Positions 1 through 7,889 of a stretch of 64,000 bases of DNA are shown here, in pieces. This DNA is from Photobacterium salinisoli. Lineage in GTDB: Bacteria > Pseudomonadota > Gammaproteobacteria > Enterobacterales > Vibrionaceae. Below the pieces are notes generated by a model. That model was not told the origin of the DNA. It saw only the letters and a program-made list of their open reading frames with translations, and did no database searches. A program made the position numbers and the translations under genes. The stretch's first letter is position 1, and each line of letters begins with the position of its first letter. Location: NCBI RefSeq assembly GCF_003614885.1, contig NZ_QZMS01000011.1, positions 1,363,711 through 1,427,710 on the forward strand. Reading direction: 5' to 3'.

Positions 1-786
1 ACGGCCAACCAGACCATCATTAGGTTCGTCAAACGCCAGGCCAAGTACAGTCATTGCCGCATCGGTCGGGTCCAGCGCATTGGTGAAATTGCTTGTCCCG
101 CTCCACGAGAAGTAATACACGCCATTGTCAGCGACATAATCTCCTTCACCGCATCGGGTGGTGGGGATGCCTTCCGGATACTTCTGATTAAATGCCAACG
201 AACCTTCCGTGGTGAGAGCGGCCAGTGAGGCAAGCGGGTCTTGCGGTAATTCGCTGCCGCCGGATAAAAGGTTGATCAAGGTGACCAGTCCCTGTGCCAG
301 TTCAACGGCGATACCTTCCGGCAGTGAGCCTTCCGGTACTGTGCCCCGGACAATATCAGCAATGCGCGAGCCTTTATTCACACCGCCGATACTGGTCACA
401 GAAGCAACCAGCTCAGGTGCCACGGATGCGACATAGCGAGCGGTTGGGCCACCATGGCTGTGTCCTATCAGGTTCACTTTTTCAGCTCCGCTGATGGCCA
501 GAACGTCCTCCACTTGCGCCAATAGCTGCTCACCGCGTAATTCGCTACTGTTTGTGGCAGAGACCTGAGCAACATAGACGGTGGCGCCGTCTTTATTCAG
601 TGCATGTGGGATACCGTAGAAATAATCGATTCCTGCCAGTGAATCAAAACCAAACAGCCCATGAACCAGTACGATGGGGTATTGGGTTTCGGTATAACCT
701 TTTCCTGATACGCTGGCAGTACTGCTCCCTGCCTGACAGGCAAACGTTGCGATACAGCAGATGAAGAAACTGATTAACTGTTTCAA
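1..786 (-). CDS. Secreted triacylglycerol lipase, 5' part (runs off the window)
   Basis: Reads as an extracellular lipase that hydrolyses triacylglycerols. The first 262 codons are present; the frame is open at base 1, so the C-terminus lies outside. The start is TTG at 786, preceded by AAGGAGAG; no ATG fits, because the signal peptide (KQLISFFICCIATFACQA) begins directly after it. The mature part opens with YPIVLVHGLFGF, carries the nucleophile elbow GHSHGG, and near the window edge shows EPNDGLVG, the segment that in family I.1/I.2 lipases holds the catalytic and calcium-binding aspartate region. Such lipases usually need a foldase (Lif) encoded beside them; that would lie outside. Divergent from dsdA. 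Family is confident; the exact subfamily is inferred. Confidence 0.88.
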   Translation of the reverse strand, partial: MKQLISFFICCIATFACQAGSSTASVSGKGYTETQYPIVLVHGLFGFDSLAGIDYFYGIPHALNKDGATVYVAQVSATNSSELRGEQLLAQVEDVLAISGAEKVNLIGHSHGGPTARYVASVAPELVASVTSIGGVNKGSRIADIVRGTVPEGSLPEGIAVELAQGLVTLINLLSGGSELPQDPLASLAALTTEGSLAFNQKYPEGIPTTRCGEGDYVADNGVYYFSWSGTSNFTNALDPTDAAMTVLGLAFDEPNDGLVGR

Positions 787-1033
787 AGTGACTCTCCTTG
801 TTAGACCTCCGATGAGTTTGAATCATAATGGCAAAATTCAGCCTTGCCTCACGAATGTTACTAGTTTGTGATCATTGTTTTGTTTTTGTTGCATATTTGT
901 ATCCTTGTGAGGAGCTGATTTCCAATCGTCAGAGTGATAGTTTTGTGAGTGCTTTCCATCTCTTCTCACTCACCTTAGAATCACTTTGCTCAGTAAACTC
1001 TTCGTTGTCTTTAGTTACAGAAAGGAACCTGCC

Positions 1034-2377
1034 ATGACTCCCATAGATGTGGAAAAGCTTAAGGCTGATTACCCATTACTTAATCAATTGATCGCTTTGG
1101 AAGAAGTGTGCTGGTTTAACCCGGCTGCCACCAGTGTGAGTGAAGCCTTGCCTTACGTCGGTTTAGATGCTCAGGACATTCAGGATGCCAGTGACAGGCT
1201 GACAAGGTTTGCGCCTTTTCTGGCAAGGGCATTTCCTGAAACGGCAGAGACAAGCGGCTTGATTGAGTCTGAGTTGGTTGATATCCCTGCAATGAAGCAG
1301 TGTATTGAAGCGTACTATAGCACTGAGATTGCTGGCCGTTTGATGCTGAAAAAGGACAGCCACCTGCCTATTTCCGGCTCTATCAAAGCGCGGGGCGGTA
1401 TTTATGAAGTTCTGACACACGCTGAAAAACTGGCGACTGAAGCCGGATTGTTATCTGTATCCGATGATTACAGTAAATTGTATTCGGATGTTTTCAGGGA
1501 TTTTTTTCGTCAGTACAGTATTGCGGTGGGCTCGACAGGCAATCTGGGGATGTCGATTGGCATCATGAGCGCCAAGCTGGGTTTTTCTGTGTCGGTTCAT
1601 ATGTCAGCCGATGCCAGAGAGTGGAAAAAGCAAAAACTCAGAGAGCATGGCGTGAATGTGGTGGAGTATGAACAGGATTATGGCGTTGCGGTAGAAAAAG
1701 GGCGTAAAGAATCGGAGAAAGATCCACGCTGCTTTTTTATTGATGATGAAAATTCCCGCACATTATTTCTTGGCTATTCAGTTGCCGGAGAGCGTCTGAA
1801 AAAGCAGTTTGGAGAGCAGGGGATTATTGTTGATGAAAAACATCCACTGTTTGTTTATCTGCCATGTGGTGTCGGTGGCGGGCCTGGCGGTGTTGCCTTT
1901 GGATTAAAAATGGCGTTTGGTGATCACGTCCACTGTATTTTTGCTGAGCCAACCCATTCTCCCTGTATGTTACTGGGGGTGCATACAGGTTTGCACGATG
2001 CAATCTCGGTGCAGGATATTGGCCTGGATAATTTGACGGCAGCCGATGGGCTTGCAGTAGGCCGGGCGTCAGGTTTTGTCGGGCGGGCTATGGAGAGAAT
2101 GCTGGACGGGTATTTTACGCTGTCGGATGAGCACATGTATCGTTTATTGGGGCAGTTAGCGCATAACGAAGGCATTAAACTGGAACCGTCAGCTTTGGCG
2201 GGAATGCCTGGCCCTGTGCATGTTATCAGATCTCATGACTATGCCGTTCGAATGCGGTTGGATCGCCAAAAAATGCACAATGCGACTCATCTTATCTGGG
2301 CAACGGGCGGTGGCATGGTGCCGCCGGAAGAAATGGCGTCATACCTTGCAAAATCTGGCATTGATAAAGCCTTTTAA
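1034..2377 (+). CDS. dsdA: D-serine dehydratase (D-serine ammonia-lyase)
   Basis: Converts D-serine to pyruvate and ammonia in the cytoplasm with pyridoxal phosphate. The 447-residue product is close to the E. coli enzyme (442). The PLP lysine is K118 in SGSIKARGG, the phosphate-binding stretch is GSTGNLGMS, and a glycine-rich GVGGGPGG loop follows. The ATG at 1034 sits behind AAAGGAA; the frame is open further upstream, but those residues do not resemble the family. No dsdC regulator or dsdX permease lies beside it, so the gene stands alone, divergent from the lipase. Its 3' end overlaps the convergent gene at 2374-2955 by four bases. The only hairpin downstream (2400-2419) is inside that neighbour and lacks a T-run. 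Confidence 0.95.
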   Translation: MTPIDVEKLKADYPLLNQLIALEEVCWFNPAATSVSEALPYVGLDAQDIQDASDRLTRFAPFLARAFPETAETSGLIESELVDIPAMKQCIEAYYSTEIAGRLMLKKDSHLPISGSIKARGGIYEVLTHAEKLATEAGLLSVSDDYSKLYSDVFRDFFRQYSIAVGSTGNLGMSIGIMSAKLGFSVSVHMSADAREWKKQKLREHGVNVVEYEQDYGVAVEKGRKESEKDPRCFFIDDENSRTLFLGYSVAGERLKKQFGEQGIIVDEKHPLFVYLPCGVGGGPGGVAFGLKMAFGDHVHCIFAEPTHSPCMLLGVHTGLHDAISVQDIGLDNLTAADGLAVGRASGFVGRAMERMLDGYFTLSDEHMYRLLGQLAHNEGIKLEPSALAGMPGPVHVIRSHDYAVRMRLDRQKMHNATHLIWATGGGMVPPEEMASYLAKSGIDKAF

Positions 2378-2955
2378 ATGGATGAAATCAGAAATCGCAG
2401 GGGGCTGGACGCAGCCCCCGGTTGGCCACCCGTCATAGTAATGTCGATGTGGGTTTTACCTTGAATATCAAAGTCTGACAGACTCATGTTAATGTTGATC
2501 GGGTTAATTAATTTACCTTGCGATGTCCGCAAGTCTGCAGCGATATAAAATTTCTCCGTCAGCAGAAACGACGTGTGAAAGTCATTACTTAATGTGCTAT
2601 TTGCAATGACGCGACTGTTCTTGAGTAACTGAATGCCTGTATATTTGTTTTCTGTGGTTTTCCTTATACTGATAATATTGTTGTCCTGAGTGATTAGCAG
2701 ACCATATTCATCGTGACGGGAGAAGTTCTCCAGAGATAGATTTCTGATAATACTGTAATTACCATGGTCATCACAGAGACGGTAACTGTAATTTCTCTCT
2801 ATTCTGAACGGGTGACGCCATCTGTATTGGCAGTGAGGTATGACTTTCCATGCGATACATTTTTCATTGCCATCAATATGATTTCGCTGAAAGAGGGTGA
2901 CACTCGGTAAATGAGTGTTCAATGATAAGTTGCGAAAGCAAATATCCGTTTGCAT
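2374..2955 (-). CDS. Unrecognised protein, divergent paralogue of the 3631-4257 product
   Basis: 193 residues, function unknown. Similar architecture to the product of 3631-4257: an N-terminal strand ([11 protein letters not shown] against INLNFINRSND), then FQRN / [14 protein letters not shown] / IAIAWRVIQNC, a shared HPF, and a common C-terminus [13 protein letters not shown] / MTGGGSGPTASPF. The two are therefore paralogues, with this copy the more diverged. No signal peptide or membrane segment is seen, so a cytoplasmic or specially exported protein is likely. The ATG at 2955 is preceded by a strong AAGGAGGA. Only 30 bp separate it from the upstream gene (2986-3555), suggesting a two-gene operon. 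Composition is AT-rich compared with dsdA, consistent with acquisition. No function is proposed. Confidence 0.8.
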   Translation of the reverse strand: MQTDICFRNLSLNTHLPSVTLFQRNHIDGNEKCIAWKVIPHCQYRWRHPFRIERNYSYRLCDDHGNYSIIRNLSLENFSRHDEYGLLITQDNNIISIRKTTENKYTGIQLLKNSRVIANSTLSNDFHTSFLLTEKFYIAADLRTSQGKLINPININMSLSDFDIQGKTHIDITMTGGQPGAASSPLRFLISSI

Positions 2956-2985
2956 ACTTCCTCCTTAATTGAAGGTCTGAATGGT

Positions 2986-3555
2986 TCAGTTGCCAGTTTT
3001 CAATACAGCACTGAACCCCATAATATAACCGAGTTCTTCTTTTTGAAATGATTCGAGGCCGTACCTGAAGTGAACCCGAAGAAAGATATCCATACTACTG
3101 CTTTCTAAAGCCATCCATCCATTAACGGTAAAATCATCGTTTTCTTCACTATTGATGTCAGTTTTTATGTTCGGATTATTATCTGGAACGGAATTGTTAT
3201 CCTCTGAAGCAGGAACGGAATCGGTAGTAGCACTGGTATCAGACTCAGTATTTTGTCCTGAAACTGTAGTTGCATTATCTGCATCAGTGCTGTCGGAGTC
3301 TGACTGAGTGTCAGGTGCTGGAATGTCGACTTGGCCTTGTGCAGTTGTCAATGCCTGAATATGACTACTGACACCGGTTGGGTTATTTGTGTAATCAGTA
3401 ATTGTAATACTCGCTGAAATAAAAGTACCGTTATCACTATATTGAGGGACTCCGGTAATCTGGATACCATTATATGGTGCTTGACTAAAGGGTTTTTCTT
3501 TCCAGTCACCAGACTGCCAGGTATGTGAAGCCGGGATTGTTTGAATGTCTGTCAT
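2986..3555 (-). CDS. Unrecognised protein with an acidic, Asp/Ser/Thr-rich linker
   Basis: 189 residues, not recognised. It has three parts: an N-terminal domain of about 75 residues that looks beta-rich (YNGIQITGVPQYSDNG, ISASITITDY); a low-complexity acidic linker of roughly 75 residues dominated by D, S, T, N and A; and a C-terminal segment of about 45 residues (VNGWMALESSSMDIFLRVHF, then IMGFSAVL). No signal peptide or membrane helix is seen. The ATG at 3555 has a weak AGAGAC upstream. It is the first gene of a likely pair with 2374-2955 and sits behind the hairpin at 3588-3618. The linker suggests two folded domains on a flexible tether. Composition and setting mark it as part of the same island as its neighbours. 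Confidence 0.75.
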   Translation of the reverse strand: MTDIQTIPASHTWQSGDWKEKPFSQAPYNGIQITGVPQYSDNGTFISASITITDYTNNPTGVSSHIQALTTAQGQVDIPAPDTQSDSDSTDADNATTVSGQNTESDTSATTDSVPASEDNNSVPDNNPNIKTDINSEENDDFTVNGWMALESSSMDIFLRVHFRYGLESFQKEELGYIMGFSAVLKTGN

Positions 3556-3587
3556 AATAATGTCTCTTTACAGATAATACATTGAAT

Positions 3588-3618
3588 CAGGTGTTACAGT
3601 CAGAAACTGTAACACCTG
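3588..3618. terminator. Intercistronic 13-bp perfect hairpin
   Basis: A perfect 13-bp inverted repeat (CAGGTGTTACAGT, loop CAGAA, then its complement) lies between the stop of the 3631-4257 gene and the start of the 2986-3555 gene. On the reverse strand it is not followed by a T-run (ATTCAATG follows), so full intrinsic termination is doubtful. It could act as a partial terminator, an mRNA stabiliser or an operator. Confidence 0.5.
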
Positions 3619-3630
3619 GGCGATTGAACC

Positions 3631-4257
3631 TTATTTGTTGATATTTTCCAGATGGAACTCAAATGGAGAAGCCGTCGGTCCTGAACCACCACCTGTCATA
3701 ACAAGATCAGCACTTTGAATACCGAACAGGTTAATTTCAGTGTTAACTTGCTGGATAATTGCGGAATTCATTACTTCGCCTTCAACCACTTGTGATACAA
3801 CCCCGACGAAAATGCTGGGGTGGAATTGGAAGACCCCTTTCTGGCCCGGTGAAACATTGGTTTTAGCAGCCAGTAACTTTCCGTCACGGTAGATATTGGC
3901 ATTAATCGAACCGCTGCTTAGGTTATTACGTACTTCTACTTCTTGTTGAGATACGGCAGGTGTACTGGCAAGGCGCAGTACATCACCGGAGGTATCTTTT
4001 ACCATTTCATAAGCCTGGCCGTCGTAAGCCGTCATCTGTGGTGTGTAGTTACCAAAGGAATCACTTGCGCAGACTTCGAACTTCAAAGGATAAACAAAAG
4101 GGTGGTTATCATTACGTCCACAGTTTTGGATTACCCGCCATGCAATGGCTATTTCATCGAAACTCTCGGCGACATTTTTCTGAAAAATAACCACTTCACT
4201 GTTGTTGACATCATTAGAACGATTAATAAAGTTTAAATTGATTTGTGACTGTGACAT
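3631..4257 (-). CDS. Unrecognised conserved-looking protein, paralogue of the 2374-2955 product
   Basis: 208 residues from the ATG at 4257, which has a good GAGGAAAAG behind it; the frame extends upstream to 4326 but those residues are not shared with the paralogue. The sequence is predicted beta-rich: INLNFINRSNDVNNSEVVIF, then IAIAWRVIQNCGRNDNHPF, VCASDSFGNYTP, SPGQKGVFQFHPSIFVGVVS and a Gly/Ser/Pro-rich end VMTGGGSGPTASPFEF. No signal peptide or membrane segment is present. I do not recognise the family by name. It is preceded by the strong terminator at 4429-4461, so it needs its own promoter in 4258-4428, and is followed by the hairpin at 3588-3618. Member of the unknown island 2374-5862. 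Confidence 0.82.
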   Translation of the reverse strand: MSQSQINLNFINRSNDVNNSEVVIFQKNVAESFDEIAIAWRVIQNCGRNDNHPFVYPLKFEVCASDSFGNYTPQMTAYDGQAYEMVKDTSGDVLRLASTPAVSQQEVEVRNNLSSGSINANIYRDGKLLAAKTNVSPGQKGVFQFHPSIFVGVVSQVVEGEVMNSAIIQQVNTEINLFGIQSADLVMTGGGSGPTASPFEFHLENINK

Positions 4258-4428
4258 AGTCTTTTCCTCATAGATTAACTGACGTTTGTGTTCGTTGATT
4301 AAGGTGCTTGAGTTTTTCAGGCACAAGTTAAAGGTAATGGTGTTTTTGACTGATAACCTTTGTTTAATACCTTATTTTCTTTTTGATATCATGGTTTTTA
4401 ATGCTTAATGTGATGAACTTTGTTCTTT

Positions 4429-4461
4429 AAATAAAAAGCCCATGTAATGGGCTTTTTATTT
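4429..4461 (-). terminator. Strong bidirectional intrinsic terminator
   Basis: A perfect 14-bp stem (AAATAAAAAGCCCA and complement) with a TGTAA loop. The stem itself carries A- and T-runs on both sides, so it works in either direction. It closes the 4480-4878 gene on the reverse strand and separates it from the 3631-4257 gene. Confidence 0.88.
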
Positions 4462-4479
4462 ATGGCGGGAGAGGGTGAG

Positions 4480-4878
4480 CTATGGCGCTGTACCCGTAAC
4501 CTGATAGCTGTTAGCGCTATCAAAGCTTTGATTAAGTGCTGATTGCACTCTTCTTAATACCCCCTGCTGGTTGGGTTGATCATTAGTCATGGTTTCCTCA
4601 GACACATTGACGTGAGCAACTGTGCTATTACCATTTACACCATTGACCTGTACCTGAAGGTTATGAAAACGATAGTTACCTTGCATAAAGGTTCCCTGCA
4701 TATCTAGACGCATGATTTGGTTCTGGACAATTGTGCCTGCATTATTACGGTATATATCCGCATAGGTCAGTTGTCCAATAACATTGTAAACCGCTTCCTT
4801 CTGATTGTTGTTAAACACATTGGGTGAGCCAGGGAATAAATTGTTGATGGCACCTGTTTGTTGTACGTTAATTGCCAT
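4480..4878 (-). CDS. Unrecognised 132-aa Asn/Gln-rich protein
   Basis: 132 residues beginning MAINVQQTGAINNLF. It is rich in Asn, Gln and Val and poor in charge, with no signal peptide or membrane segment; the middle (NQIMRLDMQGTFMQGNYRF, then NLQVQVNGVNG) looks beta-rich. It contains no cysteine. The ATG at 4878 has a very strong AAGGAGCT behind it, suggesting high expression when transcribed. It forms its own unit: a 163-bp upstream gap separates it from the regulator gene and the terminator at 4429-4461 follows. The sequence does not match a family I know. Small structural or secreted proteins can look like this, but that is only a guess. Confidence 0.78.
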   Translation of the reverse strand: MAINVQQTGAINNLFPGSPNVFNNNQKEAVYNVIGQLTYADIYRNNAGTIVQNQIMRLDMQGTFMQGNYRFHNLQVQVNGVNGNSTVAHVNVSEETMTNDQPNQQGVLRRVQSALNQSFDSANSYQVTGTAP

Positions 4879-5041
4879 GATATAGCTCCTTATGATCTTG
4901 TGGTGGAATTTCTATCGTTCTTTGAACATGCAGTTATTTTCTCAGAACAAATTAATGGTATGGCATATTGACATTCTTTCCTTTTATTAAATCACCAAAA
5001 ACTTTGAGTTAAACATGGTTTATAATAGTTTGAGTAATGCT

Positions 5042-5827
5042 TTAATCCTGCATAGAGGATTTAAATTGTTTTCTGAACTGACTCGGGCAGTTATGGTAGA
5101 TACGCTTGAATGCTGTTGAAAAATTATTCGAATCCATGTATCCCACTTTTTCTGCTATTTGTACAATGTTGAGAGATGATGTTTCGAGTAATTCTGCTGC
5201 TTTGTGCATTCTTTGTTTTCTCAGCCATTCGAAGACAGTCATACCTAAATGAGCTTTAAATACCTGGTTAAGTTTGTTTCTGTTTGTGCCAAGTATCCGA
5301 CAGAGTGTCTCTAGTTTGACATCTTCAGATATCGCATCATTGAGGTGTGCGATGCACTTCTCAATCATTATGAGCTGCGAGTCTATGGAATGCCTATTCA
5401 GTTCGATGTATCTTTTCTCAGTAAAGTGGTCATTATTCTTATACGTATTTCTTATGTTTTTTTCTGATTGCAGTATGTGTTTTATGCGATAGTTTATCTC
5501 TTTGCTAATGAACGGGAAGCTGATGTAATCAGTAATGCCAATGTCAAATAACTGCTTTTTTCGCTCGTATTCATCATTAATGATTGCAATGAACTCTGGT
5601 GGTGTTTTTTGTTGCAGGATAAAACGAAATGTTAACGTATTTTTTGTGAAATTTATGAGTTCAAAATCATTGTTTATAGCGTCAATAATGACGAGATTCG
5701 GTGTGTCTCTGAATTGTAAATTTGAAATGTGATGTATGCTTTTTTGTAAAAAAAGAGTGTCCCCATTTAATAGCTTCTCCTGCAGTTCTATGGAATAAGT
5801 AGGTTTTTCACTCAGTACCCATGCCAA
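5042..5827 (-). CDS. AraC-family regulator with degenerate receiver-like N-terminus; 5' end frameshifted
   Basis: 261 residues if started at the TTG at 5827, which has no ribosome binding site. The C-terminal ~100 residues are an AraC double helix-turn-helix (LETLCRILGTNRNKLNQVFK, then VQIAEKVGYMDSNNFSTAFK). The N-terminal ~120 residues look like a response-regulator receiver: NLVIIDA offers an Asp, but GITDYISFPF has Phe where receivers have the invariant Lys (usually DYIxKPF), and the acidic pair after strand 1 is missing. It is likely a pseudo-receiver not switched by normal phosphorylation. A better start (ATG 5862 behind AAAGGA) lies upstream but is out of frame by one base because of an A8 run at 5837-5844. 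It probably controls the unknown genes downstream; this is inferred from position. Confidence 0.85.
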   Translation of the reverse strand: MAWVLSEKPTYSIELQEKLLNGDTLFLQKSIHHISNLQFRDTPNLVIIDAINNDFELINFTKNTLTFRFILQQKTPPEFIAIINDEYERKKQLFDIGITDYISFPFISKEINYRIKHILQSEKNIRNTYKNNDHFTEKRYIELNRHSIDSQLIMIEKCIAHLNDAISEDVKLETLCRILGTNRNKLNQVFKAHLGMTVFEWLRKQRMHKAAELLETSSLNIVQIAEKVGYMDSNNFSTAFKRIYHNCPSQFRKQFKSSMQD

Positions 5828-5862
5828 TGAAAAGTATTTTTTTTACAGTTTGTTATATTCAT
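5828..5862 (-). other. Out-of-frame natural start of the AraC-family regulator
   Basis: Read on the reverse strand, AAAGGA, an 8-nt spacer and ATG (5862-5860) make a good initiation site. Translation from it gives MNITNC and then enters A8. In the sequence as given it stops after 16 codons. With one extra A, or a -1 ribosomal slip on A AAA AAT, it reads MNITNCKKKYFSLAW straight into the regulator and restores a full first strand of the receiver fold. Confidence 0.7.
5837..5844 (-). repeat. Homopolymer A8 tract (T8 on the + strand) at codons 7-9 of the regulator
   Basis: Eight consecutive T on the + strand, A8 in the mRNA. Its position just after a good start codon, and the need for exactly one more base to join the frames, are typical of slippage-controlled or phase-variable genes. 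A base-calling or assembly error would look identical. Confidence 0.75.
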
Positions 5863-6256
5863 ATCGATATTCCTTTATTAATTAATTCTTATATTGGCGT
5901 ACTGTCAGGTAACGCTCTGACGTTGTATGTGTTAGCTATTTTATTGCTGTCACATTGCTAACTGTAGGGAATTATCTCTATGCTGCCTTTGAGATAATCA
6001 CCAACAGCTTTGTATTATGCACTATGATTCTGCTGACTATAGATGTGAGGCGTTTTATAACTGCTGCGATTGATATTTTCATCTTTGGTGATTGCTTAAG
6101 GCAACGGTGATATGGATGTAATCAATGGTCTATAGACCGATTATTTTTCCTGGTATACATGAAAACAGAACATTGATTGAACATTTCGGCTTGAAATGCT
6201 CAGGGTAATATCCTGTTTAAATAGGATTAAAGAAATATATTGCTGTTTAAGTCGGG
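5863..6256. other. AT-rich gene-free stretch between regulator and hipA
   Basis: About 390 bp with no credible ORF. It must hold the promoter of the reverse-strand regulator at its left end. I see only small palindromes: GGTCTATAGACC at 6127-6138, and an 8-bp stem at 5971-5978/5991-5998. There is no recognisable hipA terminator, RNA gene or attachment site. The composition matches the island to its left. Confidence 0.5.
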
Positions 6257-7468
6257 TTATTCGAACTTGCGTTTTTTGTCGTGTCGATACGACTTTGCAC
6301 TATAACTGGACACCATGGTCTCAGAGACTGACTTATCTATGGAGGCTTTTAACCCTTCCATTAACAGAATTTCATCAGAGCGCTCTATATAGTCTTTGAT
6401 ATCCTGTGCCAGCTTTTCAACGATCTTATCTGCATGCCGAATCCTGAAAGTGCTGGATTCGGCCAGCTTTATCAGATGGTGTTTATCCGGGAAGACTTTG
6501 CTGTTTGCCATCTTAAGTGCCATTTTATTGTCAATAGTGTCGTATATCAGGGTATGAGTGATATCAAAAGGCGGTGAAACAAATATGTGTTTCATGTCTT
6601 GCGTGTATTGCAAGGCGAAGTTTTTCAGATGTGCATCACCGTTGCCAATCAGGCAGTTAAAGGCAATGTATTTATACATCTTCTCTACCTCAGCCAAACT
6701 ATTGGTGTACAGGTGGGTTGCTTTGAGCAGAGTCTCGTAGCTGCCGGTGTATTTGGCATCCGGGTTGTTGGGCTTTTTCAACAAGGTGGTGAAATCCTCA
6801 TATCCCAGTAACTGGCCATCTGGTTTATCAAAACGTTCGACAATAAAGGTTTCCATATTATCGGACAGATAGGTGGCCGGTGGCTCTAATCCACAATGGC
6901 GTGCCGCTTCCATACAGACATATTCGTTGACTGTCAGCAACGGAAACTCCGCATCGAAAGATTTAACGATCAGATCTTTTTGTTCGACCGTTCGGTCTGT
7001 TTTGGGAATGCTGACCTTAGGCTGTACACCGGCTAGCGCGTTGCGCAGATAATATTTCTCGAGCAGTTGCGGAAACAAAGGTGTGCTGCCCTGGTAAGTC
7101 AGAATATCAGTCAGGGATACCGAATCTGCTTCCGGAAGCTGTAATTCACTTCGGTAACTGAGCATACCTATGCTGTGTTCACCCTGCAGGGCGAGCAGGT
7201 ACATATCATTGACTCGGGCATATCTTGCCAGTTTTTCAGCAATGAACCGGCGATTGAAGCCTTCGGGCAGATTCTGCGCAAAAATAGGGTGTAACGCACC
7301 GGAGGAATAGCCATCCAGATTGGGTTTTGTCATGGTGAGAGAGACATGGCGCTGAGTTTGTATCGGTTGATAATGGTGAACAGAACCGTGTGTTAACACA
7401 CCTAATTCATCTTCATCCAGACACACAGTTATCTTTTCTATTTTGGCGGGCAGGTGATCCAGGGCCAT
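6257..7468 (-). CDS. hipA: HipA-family serine/threonine kinase toxin
   Basis: Type II toxin of the HipBA pair. E. coli HipA phosphorylates glutamyl-tRNA synthetase and induces growth arrest. The ~403-residue product carries the HipA N-terminal domain, the AGVQPKVSI loop (equivalent of the AGAQEK ATP/gate loop, with a serine close by as in self-phosphorylating HipA), the catalytic IGNGDAHLKNF and the metal-binding SPPFDI. I chose the ATG at 7468 because GAGGA lies six bases ahead of it. A TTG at 7474, overlapping the hipB stop as TTGA, is the alternative. It is co-transcribed with hipB upstream. All catalytic motifs are intact. The target in this organism is not shown by the sequence. Confidence 0.92.
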   Translation of the reverse strand: MALDHLPAKIEKITVCLDEDELGVLTHGSVHHYQPIQTQRHVSLTMTKPNLDGYSSGALHPIFAQNLPEGFNRRFIAEKLARYARVNDMYLLALQGEHSIGMLSYRSELQLPEADSVSLTDILTYQGSTPLFPQLLEKYYLRNALAGVQPKVSIPKTDRTVEQKDLIVKSFDAEFPLLTVNEYVCMEAARHCGLEPPATYLSDNMETFIVERFDKPDGQLLGYEDFTTLLKKPNNPDAKYTGSYETLLKATHLYTNSLAEVEKMYKYIAFNCLIGNGDAHLKNFALQYTQDMKHIFVSPPFDITHTLIYDTIDNKMALKMANSKVFPDKHHLIKLAESSTFRIRHADKIVEKLAQDIKDYIERSDEILLMEGLKASIDKSVSETMVSSYSAKSYRHDKKRKFE

Positions 7469-7470
7469 GC

Positions 7471-7725
7471 TCAATCCTCGTCAAACAGTGTGTCGATATC
7501 ATCCCAGTCAGGTAATTGATGTTGCTTAGGTGATACCTGCAATTGCAAGTCAACGGCATCCAGGTAGCGCTCGAAAATGTCGAGGGAACCGGTAAAGCGG
7601 CCGTTTTCAATTTCTGACAGGGTGGTTTTGTTAATGCCTGTTTTTTCTGCCATGGCTTTCTGTGTCGCGCCTCTGGCTTTCCTCGCAGTGGCTATTGCTT
7701 TACCTATGCTTTCTCGGTTTGCCAT
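7471..7725 (-). CDS. hipB: HipB-family antitoxin, XRE-type DNA-binding repressor
   Basis: 84 residues. A lambda-repressor-like helix-turn-helix occupies the first ~65 (GKAIATARKARGATQKAMAE, then TGINKTTLSEIENGR), followed by an acidic tail LPDWDDIDTLFDED that probably contacts the toxin. It neutralises HipA and represses its own operon. It lies directly upstream of hipA with two bases or a 4-base overlap between them, depending on the hipA start. The ATG at 7725 lies 11 bp from the first of three matching palindromes at 7737-7832, the likely operators. Confidence 0.92.
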   Translation of the reverse strand: MANRESIGKAIATARKARGATQKAMAEKTGINKTTLSEIENGRFTGSLDIFERYLDAVDLQLQVSPKQHQLPDWDDIDTLFDED

Positions 7726-7736
7726 CTTGAAATCCT

Positions 7737-7832
7737 ATTAGCTATATAGCAAACAGTGTAGTTGATTGTTTATAAGTTATCTATATGGCTAACTTCATAT
7801 TGCTGGTTTCGTTTGTTAGCTATATGGCTAAC
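7737..7832. promoter_or_regulatory. Three palindromic operators of hipBA at 39-bp periodicity
   Basis: Three 18-bp sites: 7737-7754 (ATTAGCTATATAGCAAAC), 7776-7793 (GTTATCTATATGGCTAAC) and 7815-7832 (GTTAGCTATATGGCTAAC). Each is a near-palindrome around TATA, with start-to-start spacing of exactly 39 bp, just under four helical turns. They lie between hipB and the Nudix gene, 11-107 bp upstream of hipB. Most likely HipB binding sites overlapping the promoter. Confidence 0.82.
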
Positions 7833-7889
7833 AAAAGTGATGAGAAATGTGAAAACTGAAGTTCAGAAATTCGAAATTACTGATCGTCG

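Noticed and set aside
828..1033. Open frame covering most of the lipase-dsdA gap
   Set aside because: No ribosome site, no protein-like composition, and it lies in the divergent promoter region.
1163..1420. Reverse ORF inside dsdA and many similar long antisense frames
   Set aside because: Shadow frames of well-supported genes on the other strand.
2400..2419. GC-rich hairpin after dsdA as its terminator
   Set aside because: It lies within the coding end of the convergent gene and has no T-run on the dsdA strand.
6127..6138. GGTCTATAGACC palindrome as an operator for the island regulator
   Set aside because: Too short to be meaningful alone and not repeated near the other island genes.
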